DNA from: Candidula unifasciata
Lineage: Eukaryota > Mollusca > Gastropoda > Stylommatophora > Geomitridae
Direction of reading: 5' to 3'
Length of the DNA stretch: 64,000 bases
Assembly (NCBI GenBank): GCA_905116865.2
Contig: CAJHNH020002090.1
Coordinates: forward strand, 208,501-272,500
The position numbers were made by a program, and so were the translations under genes. The notes beneath the pieces were generated by a model, which was given only the letters and a program-made list of their open reading frames with translations, did no database searches and was not told the origin of the DNA. Positions 10,566-22,024 of this stretch are shown here, in pieces; position 1 is the first letter of the stretch; every line of letters begins with the position of its first letter.

Positions 10566-12035
10566 TACTAGAGCGGAGAAGTCCTAAGTACCCAAAAAAA
10601 TACAGAAGAATAGTTCGTTAGGCGGGGACTAGTCCAAGCATGAGATCTGTGTGAAATCTAATCTAAGGCCTAAGAGAGCGAACTCGCCACTCCCGTCTGT
10701 TTTATCACTTCCTGACCCCAAGTTTGCCAGGTTTTTTGGCTCGCTTAAATAAGCCTAATTAAATTTATATAACAGTCGTCCAGCGCCTGTTACATTAATA
10801 TCTTTTGTTGATATTTTTATAGCTTCACAGCAGTTCATTAATTTCGCCTACCTCGTGTATCCCACAGGCCAATATATATATATATATACATTAAATATAA
10901 CTTTAATTATTATTTAATTTGTTTTAGTCTTTTTTTACGTTATCGCTTACGTTCTCTCCTACCCGGTCGTTGGCTCTTTTTACAACGCATTCAGCAGGAA
11001 CACCTCATTGTCTCCGAACTCTCCGCTTACATTTTCGATCTGCTCCTGTCTACCACTCATCCTAGTCAGTTATTTCACCAACTGTGGTTTCTGATAACTT
11101 ACTGCTTCAGTATGCTACCACCTGATCTCAAATCCACAGCGACAGATCTAGCCTCTTTAGTTTAAAGGAGCACTAAAACTGTTTGCCATTTTAATTTTAA
11201 GAGAAAAAGTTTAAAATTACCCCACGTGGTTTCACTACCAATTTGCATCCCTCAGCGGGGATCCTCCATGTTTGCTGCAGTAAATGCCTATCCCAGATCA
11301 AGGCGCAATGTGCCACTCTGCGCATGCGCTGTGTTGCTGACAACCACGTGCACCAGTTGTCCGGGCTCAGATCACGCATCACCTGGTAATCTGGTAATCT
11401 TAGTTTTAGATTCATAGCAAACGGGTCACCCCATAGTGCCAACGAAAAAGATACATAATGTTTATCACAGTCCCTTGTGGAAAGATATGAACCAGCATAC
11501 ACACGCATTAAAAGAATACGGTAGCCATTCGAAGTGCTAACACAAACAGTCCGACATTAGAAATGCATTTCGTCATGGATGGTAGCAGAAGTCACCAACA
11601 GATCAGCAGTTGCACAAGCGATCAATTTTAATTGCATAATGGCACCACCAATTTTGCGACAACAGGCATCGCGCCATTTTTTTGAATCTACAATTCACAC
11701 CACCACGTTAGTCACAGTATAAAAACATTCCTAATGAAATCAGCAGATCACAGTGTCACGCCATGCACTCAACTCAGAAGCTGGGCGACGAAACTATCAT
11801 TTCAGTCAACAAATGGAGCAAAAATGCACCTGCCACCGTCTGGCAAAAGGAAAAAATTTTGCCACGGCTCACAACAGTGACCGTGCCTAGCGTCCATTTT
11901 GACTGGATACTTGGATAGACGTTTATTCCAATTAACTTCTAATAATTATTTCCTTTATTGTGTGATACGGTGCAGCAATCTCAATTTATATCGATGCCTG
12001 TCCTCTGCCAAGCGTAATAAATTAACCAAACTCCG
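10566..12035. other. non-coding sequence, no gene seen
   Basis: Mixed-composition sequence with a short TA run near 10874-10887 and a second NRF-1-like word TGCGCATGCGCT at 11319-11330. No protein motif was recognised on either strand. Confidence 0.4.
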
Positions 12036-12397
12036 TAGACTTCATAGACTATGAAAAAGCATTTGATAGCATCTATAGGGAATCTCTCTTGAAATTTATA
12101 GGGCACCATGGAGTCCCACAGAAAATTACTAACGTAGTAAAGGCAACATATGAAAGCATGAAACTTTGATATTTTCATAAGGGAAAGCTAGCAGATACAT
12201 TTGAAATAAAAACAGGTGTGCGGCAGGGATGTCTTCTGTCGCCTCTTCTATTTTTACTGGCTATAGACTGGATTATGCAGACAGCAACTCCTAACACCAA
12301 GCATGGAATTCAGTGGATCCCTACAAAACAGCTCAATGATTTGGACTTCGCTGATGATATTTTTCTTCTGTCCCATTCACGGAATCAGATGCAGGAT

Positions 12398-12695
12398 GCT
12401 TACCCGTGTGGGATCCAGGGCCCCATTGTGGGGGAAAACAAGAATAGACTCACTGCCTACCAGAAAGCATGTCGTAAGAGTCGACTAATTGGTAGCTGCC
12501 TTTGAAGTCGGAGTGCATCTGCCTGAGAGGCAAGGAACAAATAGTCTGCATTCAAGTGAATCAAATCTGTAAAACTGATGCAAACGCAACACTCAGGTTC
12601 TGGAGCAGGACTGCAGTCCAGGTGTGGACGAACAAACAGAACTTTCCGCCAGAGTGTACAGCTGGTGAACGCGAAGAAAAAGAAGAAGAAGAAGA
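12398..12695 (+). mobile_element. SINE-3, most complete copy, with 11-bp target duplication
   Basis: This insertion splits the LINE-G RT frame exactly between ATG-CAG-GAT and ATG-CAA-GAT. AGATGCAGGAT at 12387-12397 and AGATGCAAGAT at 12696-12706 form an 11-bp target duplication with one mismatch. The element begins GCTTACCCGTGTGGGATCC, carries GGGCCCCATTGTGGG, GTGCATCTGCCTGAGAGG and GTGTGGACGAACAAACAG, and ends in GAAGAAAAAGAAGAAGAAG. This copy defines the full extent of the family. No clear polymerase III boxes are visible. Confidence 0.85.
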
Positions 12696-13005
12696 AGATG
12701 CAAGATAAATTAAATATACTTGATGCGAGATCACAGTAGCTAGGTCTGAAAATCCATGAAGGAAAGACAAAGATAATGAGAATAAATCAGGCAAATAGTA
12801 GTGTGGTTTCTTTTAACGGCGCCCCACTCCAAGACGTGGAGTCGTACACCTTTTTGGGATTAGGACAGTAATGTAGATAAAGATGGAGGAACTGATAGAG
12901 ATATTAAAATAAGAATGCAAAAAGCATGAGGAGCTTTCAGAGCAAAGAGAATTTTGTGGAGGTCAAAAGTATGTAAAAGAAATACTAAAGTCAACATTTC
13001 TAATT

Positions 13006-13783
13006 GAATTATCAATCATCCATGCTGTCTCTGTTATTAGTGTATGCCTAGGTTTTTGTCGTGTTTACTCCTACACAACAAGAGAGAAGCAGTGATATGT
13101 ATATGAAAACAACACTGTATAACAATGATCCTTGTTGTACTCTTCCACCTGCCAGATGGATGTTTGATATGCATGTCGCCAGGCTCGCTGGCGGATAACC
13201 TTACAGGTATAATGTTTCGCTTGAAAATAGTGAGCTGGTGGCCATTTTCATATGTTAATTAAGTCACGTCGACTGACCTTGGTACATTTTTATGATCTTT
13301 GTGTTCATCTTGTCGGGACGCACAATTTGATATGCATGTCGCCAGGCTCACTGGCGGATAACCATACAGGTATAATGTTTTGCTTGAAAATAGTGAGCTG
13401 GTGGTCATTTTCATATGTTAATTAGGTGCATAATGTATTATATGTTTATAAAACATGCATATACAGTTAGGTCTAACTGTCCCGCTTCCAGCAATATGTT
13501 GTTGCTAAGGGATTCGTTCAGAAACAAAAAATTATGGCCGTAAAATCAAATATTGTGTCATTTCATCTCACTGGGTCGCAGCCGGGTAGCCATGTTTTAT
13601 TCATTTCCACGACAATTTTTCTGTCGTGGTGTCCGCCACTAAAATGTTAATATCTCCGCTTAGAATCGACTTACAGGCTTAAATGAGGTACCATTGGTGT
13701 TGTAATTGTAATCTTTATCTAGCTGTTATGATTTCGTAAGTAAAAACCCAAAATATAAAACTTCACTAGCATCCCTACACCAG
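13006..13783. mobile_element. 778-bp insertion in LINE-G, family unknown
   Basis: Comparison with the intact LINE-G copy at 22.2 kb shows that this block interrupts the sequence TAATTCTAATGTC. TAATT is present on both sides (13001-13005 and 13784-13788), consistent with a 5-bp target duplication. The insertion has no recognisable protein and no obvious terminal inverted repeats, and it contains two near-identical 99-bp direct repeats. It may be a composite non-autonomous element. Confidence 0.6.
13163..13424. repeat. pair of 99-bp direct repeats
   Basis: 13163-13261 and 13326-13424 both start TTTGATATGCATGTCGCCAG and run through GTGAGCTGGTGG to CATATGTTAATTA. By eye they differ at about five positions. 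The spacing between the starts is 163 bases. Confidence 0.95.
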
Positions 13784-14299
13784 TAATTCTAATGTCAAAT
13801 CAGTACTTTTGTATGGGGCGGAAACACGGGGAACAACTCAGGCAATTACTAATAAACTACAGACATTCATTAACTGGTGCCTGCGCAGAAAATAGGGAAT
13901 TAAATGGTATGATAGACCCACTAATGTAGAGCTTTGGAAGAGAACTAAGCAAGCTCCAGTGGACCAAGAGGTTAATAAAAGACGCTGGCGTTGGATAGGA
14001 CACACGTTGAGAGAACCGGTGAGCAATATAACTAGATTATCTTTGCACTTGAACCCACAGGGGCATAGGAATAAAGGAGAGCCAAAAAACACATGGAGAA
14101 AGGAGCTGGAGAAGGAAGTTAGAGAGATGGGGAGGACATGGAGAGAGCTGCATGCGACAGCAAAGGATAGAAAGCCTTGGCGTGAGTTGGTTGAGGGCCT
14201 ATGCACAATTAGGGGCTAGAAAGGCAGAAGAAGAAGCTAGAGCCGCCATGCTGGAAGTCAAACTTTTCTTCAGTCAAGACCGTTGTGCGTGACCGAAGA

Positions 14300-17200
14300 G
14301 AAACAAAATATAACGGATCTAGAGCAGATCCGATTAAAAAAAAACACAACCTAAGCCTACGGTGTACCTACGAGCCTATTCGCTGAATGACTGGAGGATA
14401 TACATTCGTGAACTTGGAATATCTGGTTAGCGGGTGTGTGGACTCCTTTAAGACATCCCCTGCCTCTTTCCTAGCAACCAGGCAATACTATAGTGACCGT
14501 TTACTTCCTGCATTGAACAAAACATTCTTTGGATTTTGCACTTGATAATAAAAAGAATCTTCGCTGGAGCTACGGAGTGCGTGCTCTGTGCTTGATACCT
14601 TCAAGTGGCAACGGAGAGAGTGGGAAGAGGAGAAGACGAGGAAAAGGAGAGAGAATACGGCACATAAATCGGAGAGCCGGAGACCAAAAAAAAGTCAGGC
14701 CAAAATATTAGAGAGTGGGTTACAGGAATTGTCGTAGTGCCAAGCAGAGAGGACATGTACTGGAGTGACTGATTTATGACTTTGATATCATTATGGTGCA
14801 GGAATTAAACACGGATAGATATGAGTGTCATGGATACATTAGTTATATAAATCCTACCGGAGAGGGAAGGCATGGGTATTGTCTGCTGGTGAAAAATGGG
14901 GTGAAACATGTGGTTCTTGACAAGTGCCAGTGGAATCATCGTACAGTAGAGGTTCAGGGGATACATATAGATAATGGGAGCTCAACGTAGACTATAGTGA
15001 ATGCTTGCGCAGCGGTTGACTCTCTTGTCACAAAGGAACACTGGGACTGGATAAAAAAGTTGGAGGAAATCCCTGGTAATAGGCTTCTTATTTGTAGGGA
15101 TTTCAATGTGCGCAAAAAATCATGGGACAGTACTGGGGAGAACAGAAAAGGAAATGTTTTTAGCAGAGGCTATGGTGGATGCAGACGTAGTCTGTATACA
15201 CGATGGTAGGCCAACTAGAATGGCAATGAGACCTGGTGATGCAGACACGGCTATTGATTGACGTTTGTGAGCCTGTCAGCAGTGCTGGACACAAAATGGA
15301 GTGTCCTAGGCGATCATGGAAGTAACTATATGCCATGCTCAGTCTTGATTTCTAAAGCTAGCAATGCAAGTGCTGTGAGAACGCGCAAGACTTCTAAGTA
15401 AGAGAGGGCCAGTATCCTTCTTGGACGCTTTTGACAGAGGGTATGCAGAAGAACTACCACCTCTGCTTTTGTGCAGCCTCCATGATGGACCTAAGAAGTA
15501 GAACAAGCACGGAGAGCAAAGCGAGCAGCAGCTAAAGAATTACACAAGGTGCGAAAGGCACCTCACAGGTTACAAGAGGATGCAGAGAGAATAGGAAAAG
15601 TTGAAAAAGAAAAAACTAGAAGAGATCAAGCGTTGTGCAGCAGATTTAAAAGAAAAGGGAAACAGGAAACATTTAGGAGCGAAGTTGGAGGGGTACATTA
15701 CTAGGTAGGTTTTGGAAACTGCACAGACATATGCAACGAAAGGGCTTATATACACTTATAATGGAATACCAATGACCACAGAGAAAGCATTTTTGAAGAG
15801 ATTTATAACCTAAACTGATCATTATGATAGATGGCTTAGAAATTCAGTTAGAGATAATCTGTCTAATACTATAAATGGATATCATTATGGTGGAGGATAT
15901 AAAATATGTATTGCAAAAAGCAAAAGACACTGCGCCGGGGCCAGACGGAATAAGGTATGCCCATATGAAGAGCATGAGTGATAAAGACTTGAGGGAGATG
16001 ACATTTCACTTTAACCAAAGCGTGAGAACAGCGTCAGTACCCCTGGATTGGGTACACAGCTACCTGACCCCCCTTCCGAAACCAGGCAAAGACCATTCCA
16101 GACTCAGCGGTTTCAGGATTATCACCCTACAAAATACTTTTGGCAAAGTGCTCATCAATCAGCAAGTCCTTTACAGAACGTTGCTCTCTTCACAACACGC
16201 CTGAAAGTATCCCTTTCCCTAGCCAGCTCTCCGGTCCCATGTGCTTTCAATGCCAATACATATTCAGTGTCTTGTATTCATCTTCGCGGTGGTAGGCCCT
16301 TACCTCGCCTTCCACAAACTGCACCCTCCATCACCATCTTTTCCAAGTCATCATGATGCTTGATGTGGCCTAAATACTTCAACTTCCAGGACAGGATGCT
16401 GTTTATGAGCCACTTCTTCTTGATGTTCAAGTCGTTCAGTATGTGAATGTTTTTCATCTTCCTGATCCTTGGTTTAAACCTTGTACACTGTTGGAAAGGA
16501 GAACGGTGCCATACTTAGTTTCCCTTGATATAACATCCTTAAGTTTCTTGTTCCTATCTTCGTTTTATGTTTTAGTCCAACAACAGAACCTTCCTCTGCA
16601 GCGCATTCAGTAGCAAAATGCTAGAGAAGATTATTGCTGTTACACTACAAATGTTTTTGGAAAGGGAAGAGCCGCTGCCAAAAGGTTTGGGTAGTTACCG
16701 GCCATGGAAAGATACACGGTCTAAAGCGGATACTTTTGCTTTTAATGTTTATGAAGGGTTCCAGAACAGACAGGAGACAGTTGTGGCACCAGTTGATCTT
16801 GAGGATGCCTACAGTAGTCAGATATGGTATTTTCATATCTGCACTCATATAGAAGGAGGTCTGTCCCTGGCTTGTGTGTGAACTGGAAATAGGCTGTTCT
16901 GCATTCACGTATGGTTGCCCTTCTCCTGGGTACATGGGCCTCAGAACTATGTAATATAGCCCCAGGATTACACCAGGGTTCTGCAATTTCATCGGTGCTC
17001 TTAAATGTGTATACAAGCAAGATTGCAGAAATTGAAGCACCAGATTTTGGTCGGATATTTAAATATGCTGGTGATGTTCTTGCATACAGGCAAGGATATA
17101 ATAGGCAACGGATAGCCCAAGAGCTACAGTCAACTGTAGACAAAGTGACTGACAGGTGTGCCAAAAATGGGGGCTGTCATCAACTCAGAAAAGGCGGCTG

Positions 17201-18246
17201 CTTTGCAGGGCTCTTTTTGCAGGGCTCTCTGGACAATATAATTGTAAGACCTGATGTTCCAAGCCTTACAGCTAATAACAGTAACATCAAAAGAGAAAAC
17301 AAACTGAGGTACCTGGGTATCACTTTTTATAGAAGCCTGTCCTAAAGTGATCACGTGGAGGCAGTTGTGGTGAAATGCCAAAAAGGACTCAATGTTCTCA
17401 AGATTATGGAAGCAATGGACATGGAACAAAGAATGCTGTTCACAATGTTCCACCATGGGATCATGTAGGTGATATATTATGGACTTGGAATGCTTACCAT
17501 ATCAAACAGTCAGCTGATAAAACTTGAACACATATAGAATGAAGCCATGCAGGTAATTTTGGGATGTACAAGAGATACCCCGGTAGTATGTATGCGATAC
17601 ATACTTGCACTGCCTACTATTGTAGACACGCCCAAAGTTCTGCAGGCAAAGTCCTATCTCAGTGTAGCTGCAGACAAGAAGCACCTTCTGCATGGGTAGA
17701 ACTAAGGGTTCTAGACTGAAAAGAGGAAGGTCTTGGATGGCACAAGCTGAAGACACAATCAGTCATGTGTGCAGGCTTGATAATTTTGATAGAGGAGTGG
17801 GTCAAGGTGTCTGAACAAGTTTCAGACTTGTGTAGGGTTCTAATCACGTTAGGCTGTGAGTGCAGAGATTGGCCAGCTGGTGCTGCAGAAATGGTTCATG
17901 ACAATTCCCGCCCAAGTGATGTGATTATTTATACAGATGGCTCTGTGTTGAGGAGTAGATGAAGTGCATGGGGTTTCACAGCAAAGGCAAATGGACATTG
18001 CCTAGTGCAGCAAAGCCTTGCATATGATATCACAATGTCTGGTCTGAGAATTGAGGTGGAGGCGGTCTCTGCTGCCTTCCACAGGCTTGAGAATCAGCTG
18101 TACACACATGTCATGATTTTAACTGACTCACAGAGAATGTTGAGAAAGGTGAAAACAGGTGTGCTTCGTGCAGAGTGGCAAGCATCACTTCAGAGGTCCC
18201 GGGTAATTAGCATCCTTTGGATATTTTCTCCAGGTCATGCCCACGT
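14300..18246 (+). mobile_element. LINE-A copy 2: near full-length LINE (endonuclease, RT, RNase H), degenerate
   Basis: This is the most complete copy of the commonest LINE here. The leader and endonuclease start lie at 14529-14990 (FDIIMVQELNTDRYEC, GEGRHGYCLLVKNG). The endonuclease continues at 14997-15330 with RLLICRDFNVRKKSWDST and, further on, the GDADTAID and GDHG motifs. RT fingers are at 15875-16150 ([30 protein letters not shown]). RT resumes after an insertion at 16620 (LEKIIAVTLQMFLERE, LGSYRP, VDLEDAYS), with the catalytic box changed to YAGDVLAYRQG at about 17066. RNase H is at 17925-18180 ([30 protein letters not shown]). Many stops and frameshifts. Endonuclease plus RT plus C-terminal RNase H indicates the I superfamily. 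Confidence 0.88.
16153..16612 (-). mobile_element. LINE-K 3' fragment nested in LINE-A copy 2
   Basis: On the minus strand it encodes MKNIHILNDLNIKKKWL, LKYLGHIKHHDDLEKMVMEG and CGRRGKGLPP, the C-terminal region of another LINE, then the tail GAGAGCAACGTTCTGTAAAGG. Flanking words GCAAAGTGCT (16143-16152) and GCAAAATGCT (16613-16622) look like a 10-bp target duplication with one mismatch. The LINE-A RT frame continues on the other side (TLQNTFGKV, then LEKIIAV). The insertion is therefore younger than the LINE-A copy. Confidence 0.8.
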
Positions 18247-18429
18247 ATCTAGTCAGACAAGACATCGTCCTGGCTGCTTTGAGATATGAAGCTAAGTGAT
18301 TTTGTGTATTTGTGTGGTATTGTTTTATTTATGAATGTGCTGATGAAGGCTCCATAGCCCCAAAGTACATGTTTTGTTTGTGTTCGTTATATTGTGAAGC
18401 TTGCTGATAAACTTTTTGTTCGGTTTTAT
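18247..18429 (+). repeat. dispersed repeat HR, copy 2
   Basis: Second copy of the repeat at 10373-10565, in the same orientation, directly after the truncated RNase H end of LINE-A copy 2. It better preserves the first hammerhead-like core word, CTGATGA at 18340-18346. The left boundary is uncertain by perhaps 30 bases, because the LINE-A end is also degenerate there. Confidence 0.75.
18333..18374 (+). ncRNA. degenerate hammerhead-ribozyme-like motif, copy 2
   Basis: CTGATGA at 18340-18346 matches the hammerhead core. It is followed by the stem-loop GGCT-CCAT-AGCC, then CCAAAG in place of CGAAAC, then TA-CATG. The preceding GTG can pair with the following CAT by one A-U, one G-C and one wobble pair. 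The GAAA half of the core is mutated, so it is probably inactive. Confidence 0.4.
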
Positions 18430-20467
18430 ACCTTTTCTGAATACCATTTGCCCAATACAGCTTTATGGTAGGAAATAGTTGGATTTCTTTTTCATTTGTT
18501 TGGTTTTATTTTTCTTGTTACATATGCCAGCAACCTTCTGTCTTCCTAAAAATATTATCCAACAACATGTACCAGTTAATCTATACATTAGTACCATATT
18601 TTCAACTTGCTTGTGACGATATGCACTGAATGAAGTAATTAACACTTGATAAAGTCAGGACAACTGAAAGTGTCTGGTCCATTTATTGATGAACAAATAC
18701 AATTGATCTAGACAGTTAAAAACTAATGTCATATAAAAAAAAAAAGTGTTGCAGCAGCCATATACCAATAGAGAAGAGATGTGCAAACTAAACTGGTGCT
18801 ATTTAAGCACATTCTGATCCAACAAACGGGAGTTAAGAGGCAAAAGTATAACATGCAGTCATTTGCTGAGACTTGCCTCATCTTACAGATGCAGAAATTG
18901 TGAAACAGACTGTGATTCTGGCACCAGACAATATAGTAACCAGCATATTGTCAAGTGCCTGCCCAGCGGCACAACTCAGTAGTCATATCAAAAGATGCCT
19001 ATACTACTAGAGCATACATCAGACAGTTGAATTATAATGTAACTCAAGTAAATAATTATGCTCTTTTTAAATACGACTTAGAGGATAAATAAATGGAGTC
19101 TGTGAATCATTATTAAAAAGTACACTCATTAAAATGAGATTACAGAAAAAAAAATGTGTATACCCCATTTATGTTGGATGTGTACGTTTAATAAAATCAT
19201 GTTTTAGACAACAAAAGCAAGATATATGTTATCGGTTCTTGTATTTAAAAAAAAACTATAAGTAAAGTCACTATTTAAAATCAAAGAAATATAGCAATTT
19301 ACAGCATACAGACTAAGCATTTCCACATTTTTGGATGACATATTTTGCAGAATATCTCTCCCCAGTAACAGGATCTCCTACTTTATGTTATTTACAAACA
19401 ACACTGCAATATATACAGAACTACAAATATGTCAACAAAGAGGGTCAGCTGCATAAGATAAAGCTACTGCTAATATGAAAGCAGGATGTCATGTAAATCC
19501 AAGTCACAGAAAGGCTAAAGTATGAGTTTCAGTCTGAAGGCAAATATTCATATTTAGCAAACCAGAATCCATGCAGACATTACAATAAGACTTTGAAAGA
19601 CTGCAGGGCTGGATGCAATTACACCAAAATATCATTAACGCAAATATATTGTTCTATGAGATTTCATGTTGACCCTTTACAACAAATTGGAAACAAAAAG
19701 GCATTTTTAATAACTGGGTTTTTTAAGCATTAAAAAAATTATAAATAAAAGTGGATTATATAAGTGCTGTTTCTGCTAAAACTGTCACTACATGGATACT
19801 AGACTACAAAAAAGCAAGTCATATAGAAAATTGAAGTGGTGAACCAATAGTAAAAATGCATTTAGCAATGAAACTATAGGTACAAAAAATACACATATAT
19901 TTGTATATATTATATCTATCTTGAAATGCCTTGCTGAATGCATGGGTAATAACCTATGAGGCCTCAAGGCAGGGGACTTCTGTACTTGTCCCAAATTAAA
20001 ATGATTGGTTTAAAATAATTAAATTTTTTTTAAAAGCTCTAAACTGTTTCTCCCACTCACTCACCCTCTTTTTCTTACACAGACACACACATATACAGAG
20101 TGGGTTCATAAGTGCATGATTACTCAAAATTTGTGTCTGAGGAATGTTGATTGTCCATGAAACAGAGGTAAATTGTTTCATATTTTATGTACGCTTCTAT
20201 GTAACTTCCTCAAATTTTAACAGTTCAAAAGGTGACAGTTGACATCTGACTATAAAAATAGAGTACATAAGGACCTTTCAATCTTAAGGTGTACGGAGTG
20301 TATAATAATAAACTTATATCTGAACATACTAGTTTGCACTTGATGAATGATGTGGCAGTCTTCTCTTCCTATAACTTTTTGTTGAATTTGTATACTGGAT
20401 TTTATCCGAGAACAGGTCTACTTAAATTTGTTCTTTTGGGGAATGCAGGCTTATTACCACCAGTCTG
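18430..20467. other. AT-rich non-coding sequence
   Basis: Two kilobases of AT-rich sequence with poly-A/T tracts. No reading frame with recognisable motifs, no tandem repeat and no element boundary was seen. Confidence 0.5.
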
Positions 20468-21357
20468 GCAGAGAAGTGTGCAAACCAGTGTGCCACCAGA
20501 CACACAAACCAGTGTGCTACCAGGCACACAAACCAGTGTGCTACCAGGCACACAAACCAGTAAGCTACCAGGCACACAAACCAGTAAGCTACCAGGCACA
20601 CAAACCAGTAAGCTACCAGGCACACAAACCAGTAAGCTACCAGGCACACAAACCAGTGAGCTACCAGACACACAAACCAGTGTGCTACCAAGCACACAAA
20701 CCAGTGTGCTACCAGACACACAAACCAGTGTGCTACCAAGCACACAAACCAGTGTGCCACCAAGCACACAAACCAGTGTGCCACCAGGCACACAAACCTG
20801 TGTGCTACCAGGCACACAAACCAGTAAGCTACCAGGCACACAAACCAGTAAGCTACCAGGCACACAAACCAGTAAGCTACCAGGCACACAAACCAGTAAG
20901 CTACCAGGCACACAAACCAGTAAGCTACCAGGCACACAAACCAGTAAGCTACCAGGCACACAAACCAGTCTGCTACCAGGCACACATGAGCAGTGTGCTA
21001 CCAGACACACAAAACAGTGTGCCACCAGGCACACAAACCAGTGTGCTACCAAGCACACAAACCAGTGTGCTACCAAGCACACAAACCAGTGTGCCACCAG
21101 GCACACAAACCTGTGTGCTACCAGGCACACAAACCTGTGTGCTACCAGGCACACAAACCAGTAAGCTACCAGGCACACAAACCAGTAAGCTACCAGGCAC
21201 AAAAACCAGTAAGCTACCAGGCACACAAATCAGTAAGCTACCAGGCACACAAACCAGTAAGCTACCAGGCACACAAACCAGTCTACTACCAGGCACAGAT
21301 GAGCAGTGTGCTATCAGGCACACAAACCAGTGTGCTACCAGGCACACATGGGCAGTG
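20468..21357. repeat. 24-bp minisatellite with about 313-bp higher-order period
   Basis: About 37 head-to-tail units of 24 bases, such as CCAGTAAGCTACCAGGCACA followed by CAAA. Unit variants differ at a few sites (GTGTGC or GTAAGC; AGGCAC, AGACAC or AAGCAC). Diagnostic variants recur 313 bases apart: CCTGTG at 20797 and 21110, and the CCAGTCT unit with its GATGAGCAG-type neighbour at 20965 and 21278. This shows a segmental duplication inside the array. Because the unit is a multiple of three, both strands stay open in several frames. That is a property of the repeat and not evidence for a protein. Confidence 0.97.
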
Positions 21358-22024
21358 AGCAACAATAATTCTCTGCACATTTTGAAGGTTCAACTTACAG
21401 CTTTACACTGAGGCTTATCATGTCAGCCTGGGAAAGAATGTCTAAATCTGTAACCTTGCCTTGTTCATATGTACATACCTACATACATCTACCAATCAAC
21501 TTATGCAAACATGCAAAAAAATATTAAACTATTCAAAACATTTGTCATTAAAGTTCAAAGAAGATTTGGATCATTTGTTTAAATAGAAAATAAACTATGT
21601 ACACCTGTGTACATAATTTTCCGCACTATTAAAGATTCGGTTGATGTGAAATTTGGAACATGTAAATACAATGGAAAACAGCTAGCAGATCTTCCTGTGT
21701 AAAGTGGCTTCTGAAATCTTGTCTAGAAGACAAAATTGGCTAAGTATACAAAAGGAGAGAGAAGGACATATTACAACCACAAACACATCAGAAAACAAAA
21801 AAACACTTATTATGAAGGCAAAAATAAAAAAATGGAGGGGGGGGGGGGGGGGGGGAGGAGGAGAGATGAAGGAGAGAAAGACGAAGAGAAATAGATTACC
21901 TAGGCTGCTAATGTTATTGAATGTAATGATGCTCTCATAAAAAAGATGTTTTAGGAAAACACAATATGAAAGAAAATCACACCTGTATTGAAAATCATGA
22001 ATATATCTAAATATACAGTAGCTA
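21358..22024. other. non-coding spacer with a 19-base G run
   Basis: AT-rich spacer without a recognised gene. A run of 19 G residues lies at 21837-21855, followed by GGAGGAGAG. The tract could form a quadruplex and is a likely assembly-error site. Confidence 0.6.

Larger units (their letters stand above)
12036..14240 (+). mobile_element. LINE-G copy 1: reverse transcriptase element with two insertions
   Basis: The RT begins with IDYEKAFDSIYRESLLKF (12049 on; the D of DYEKAFDS is the first catalytic aspartate), then GVRQGCLLSPLLF and DLDFADDIFLLSH, the catalytic FADD box near 12350. The frame is then broken by a SINE at 12398-12695 and resumes as MQDKLNILDARS. It is broken again at 13006-13783 and ends with the C-terminal region RRWRWIGHTLREP, NPQGHRNKGEPKNTW and WRELVEGL up to 14219, followed by an AGAAG-type tail. 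An internal stop interrupts the palm. A second copy of the 3' part lies at 22025-22655. Confidence 0.85.

Noticed and set aside
20468..21357. CRISPR-like array
   Set aside because: Units are contiguous 24-bp tandem copies without unique spacers, in a eukaryotic context.
20289..21411. Long open frames on both strands (up to 327 codons) over the minisatellite, reading like an eight-residue repeat protein
   Set aside because: They arise because the 24-bp unit is divisible by three and lacks stops. Both strands and several frames are open at once, there is no flanking coding sequence, and unit variants do not favour synonymous change in any one frame.
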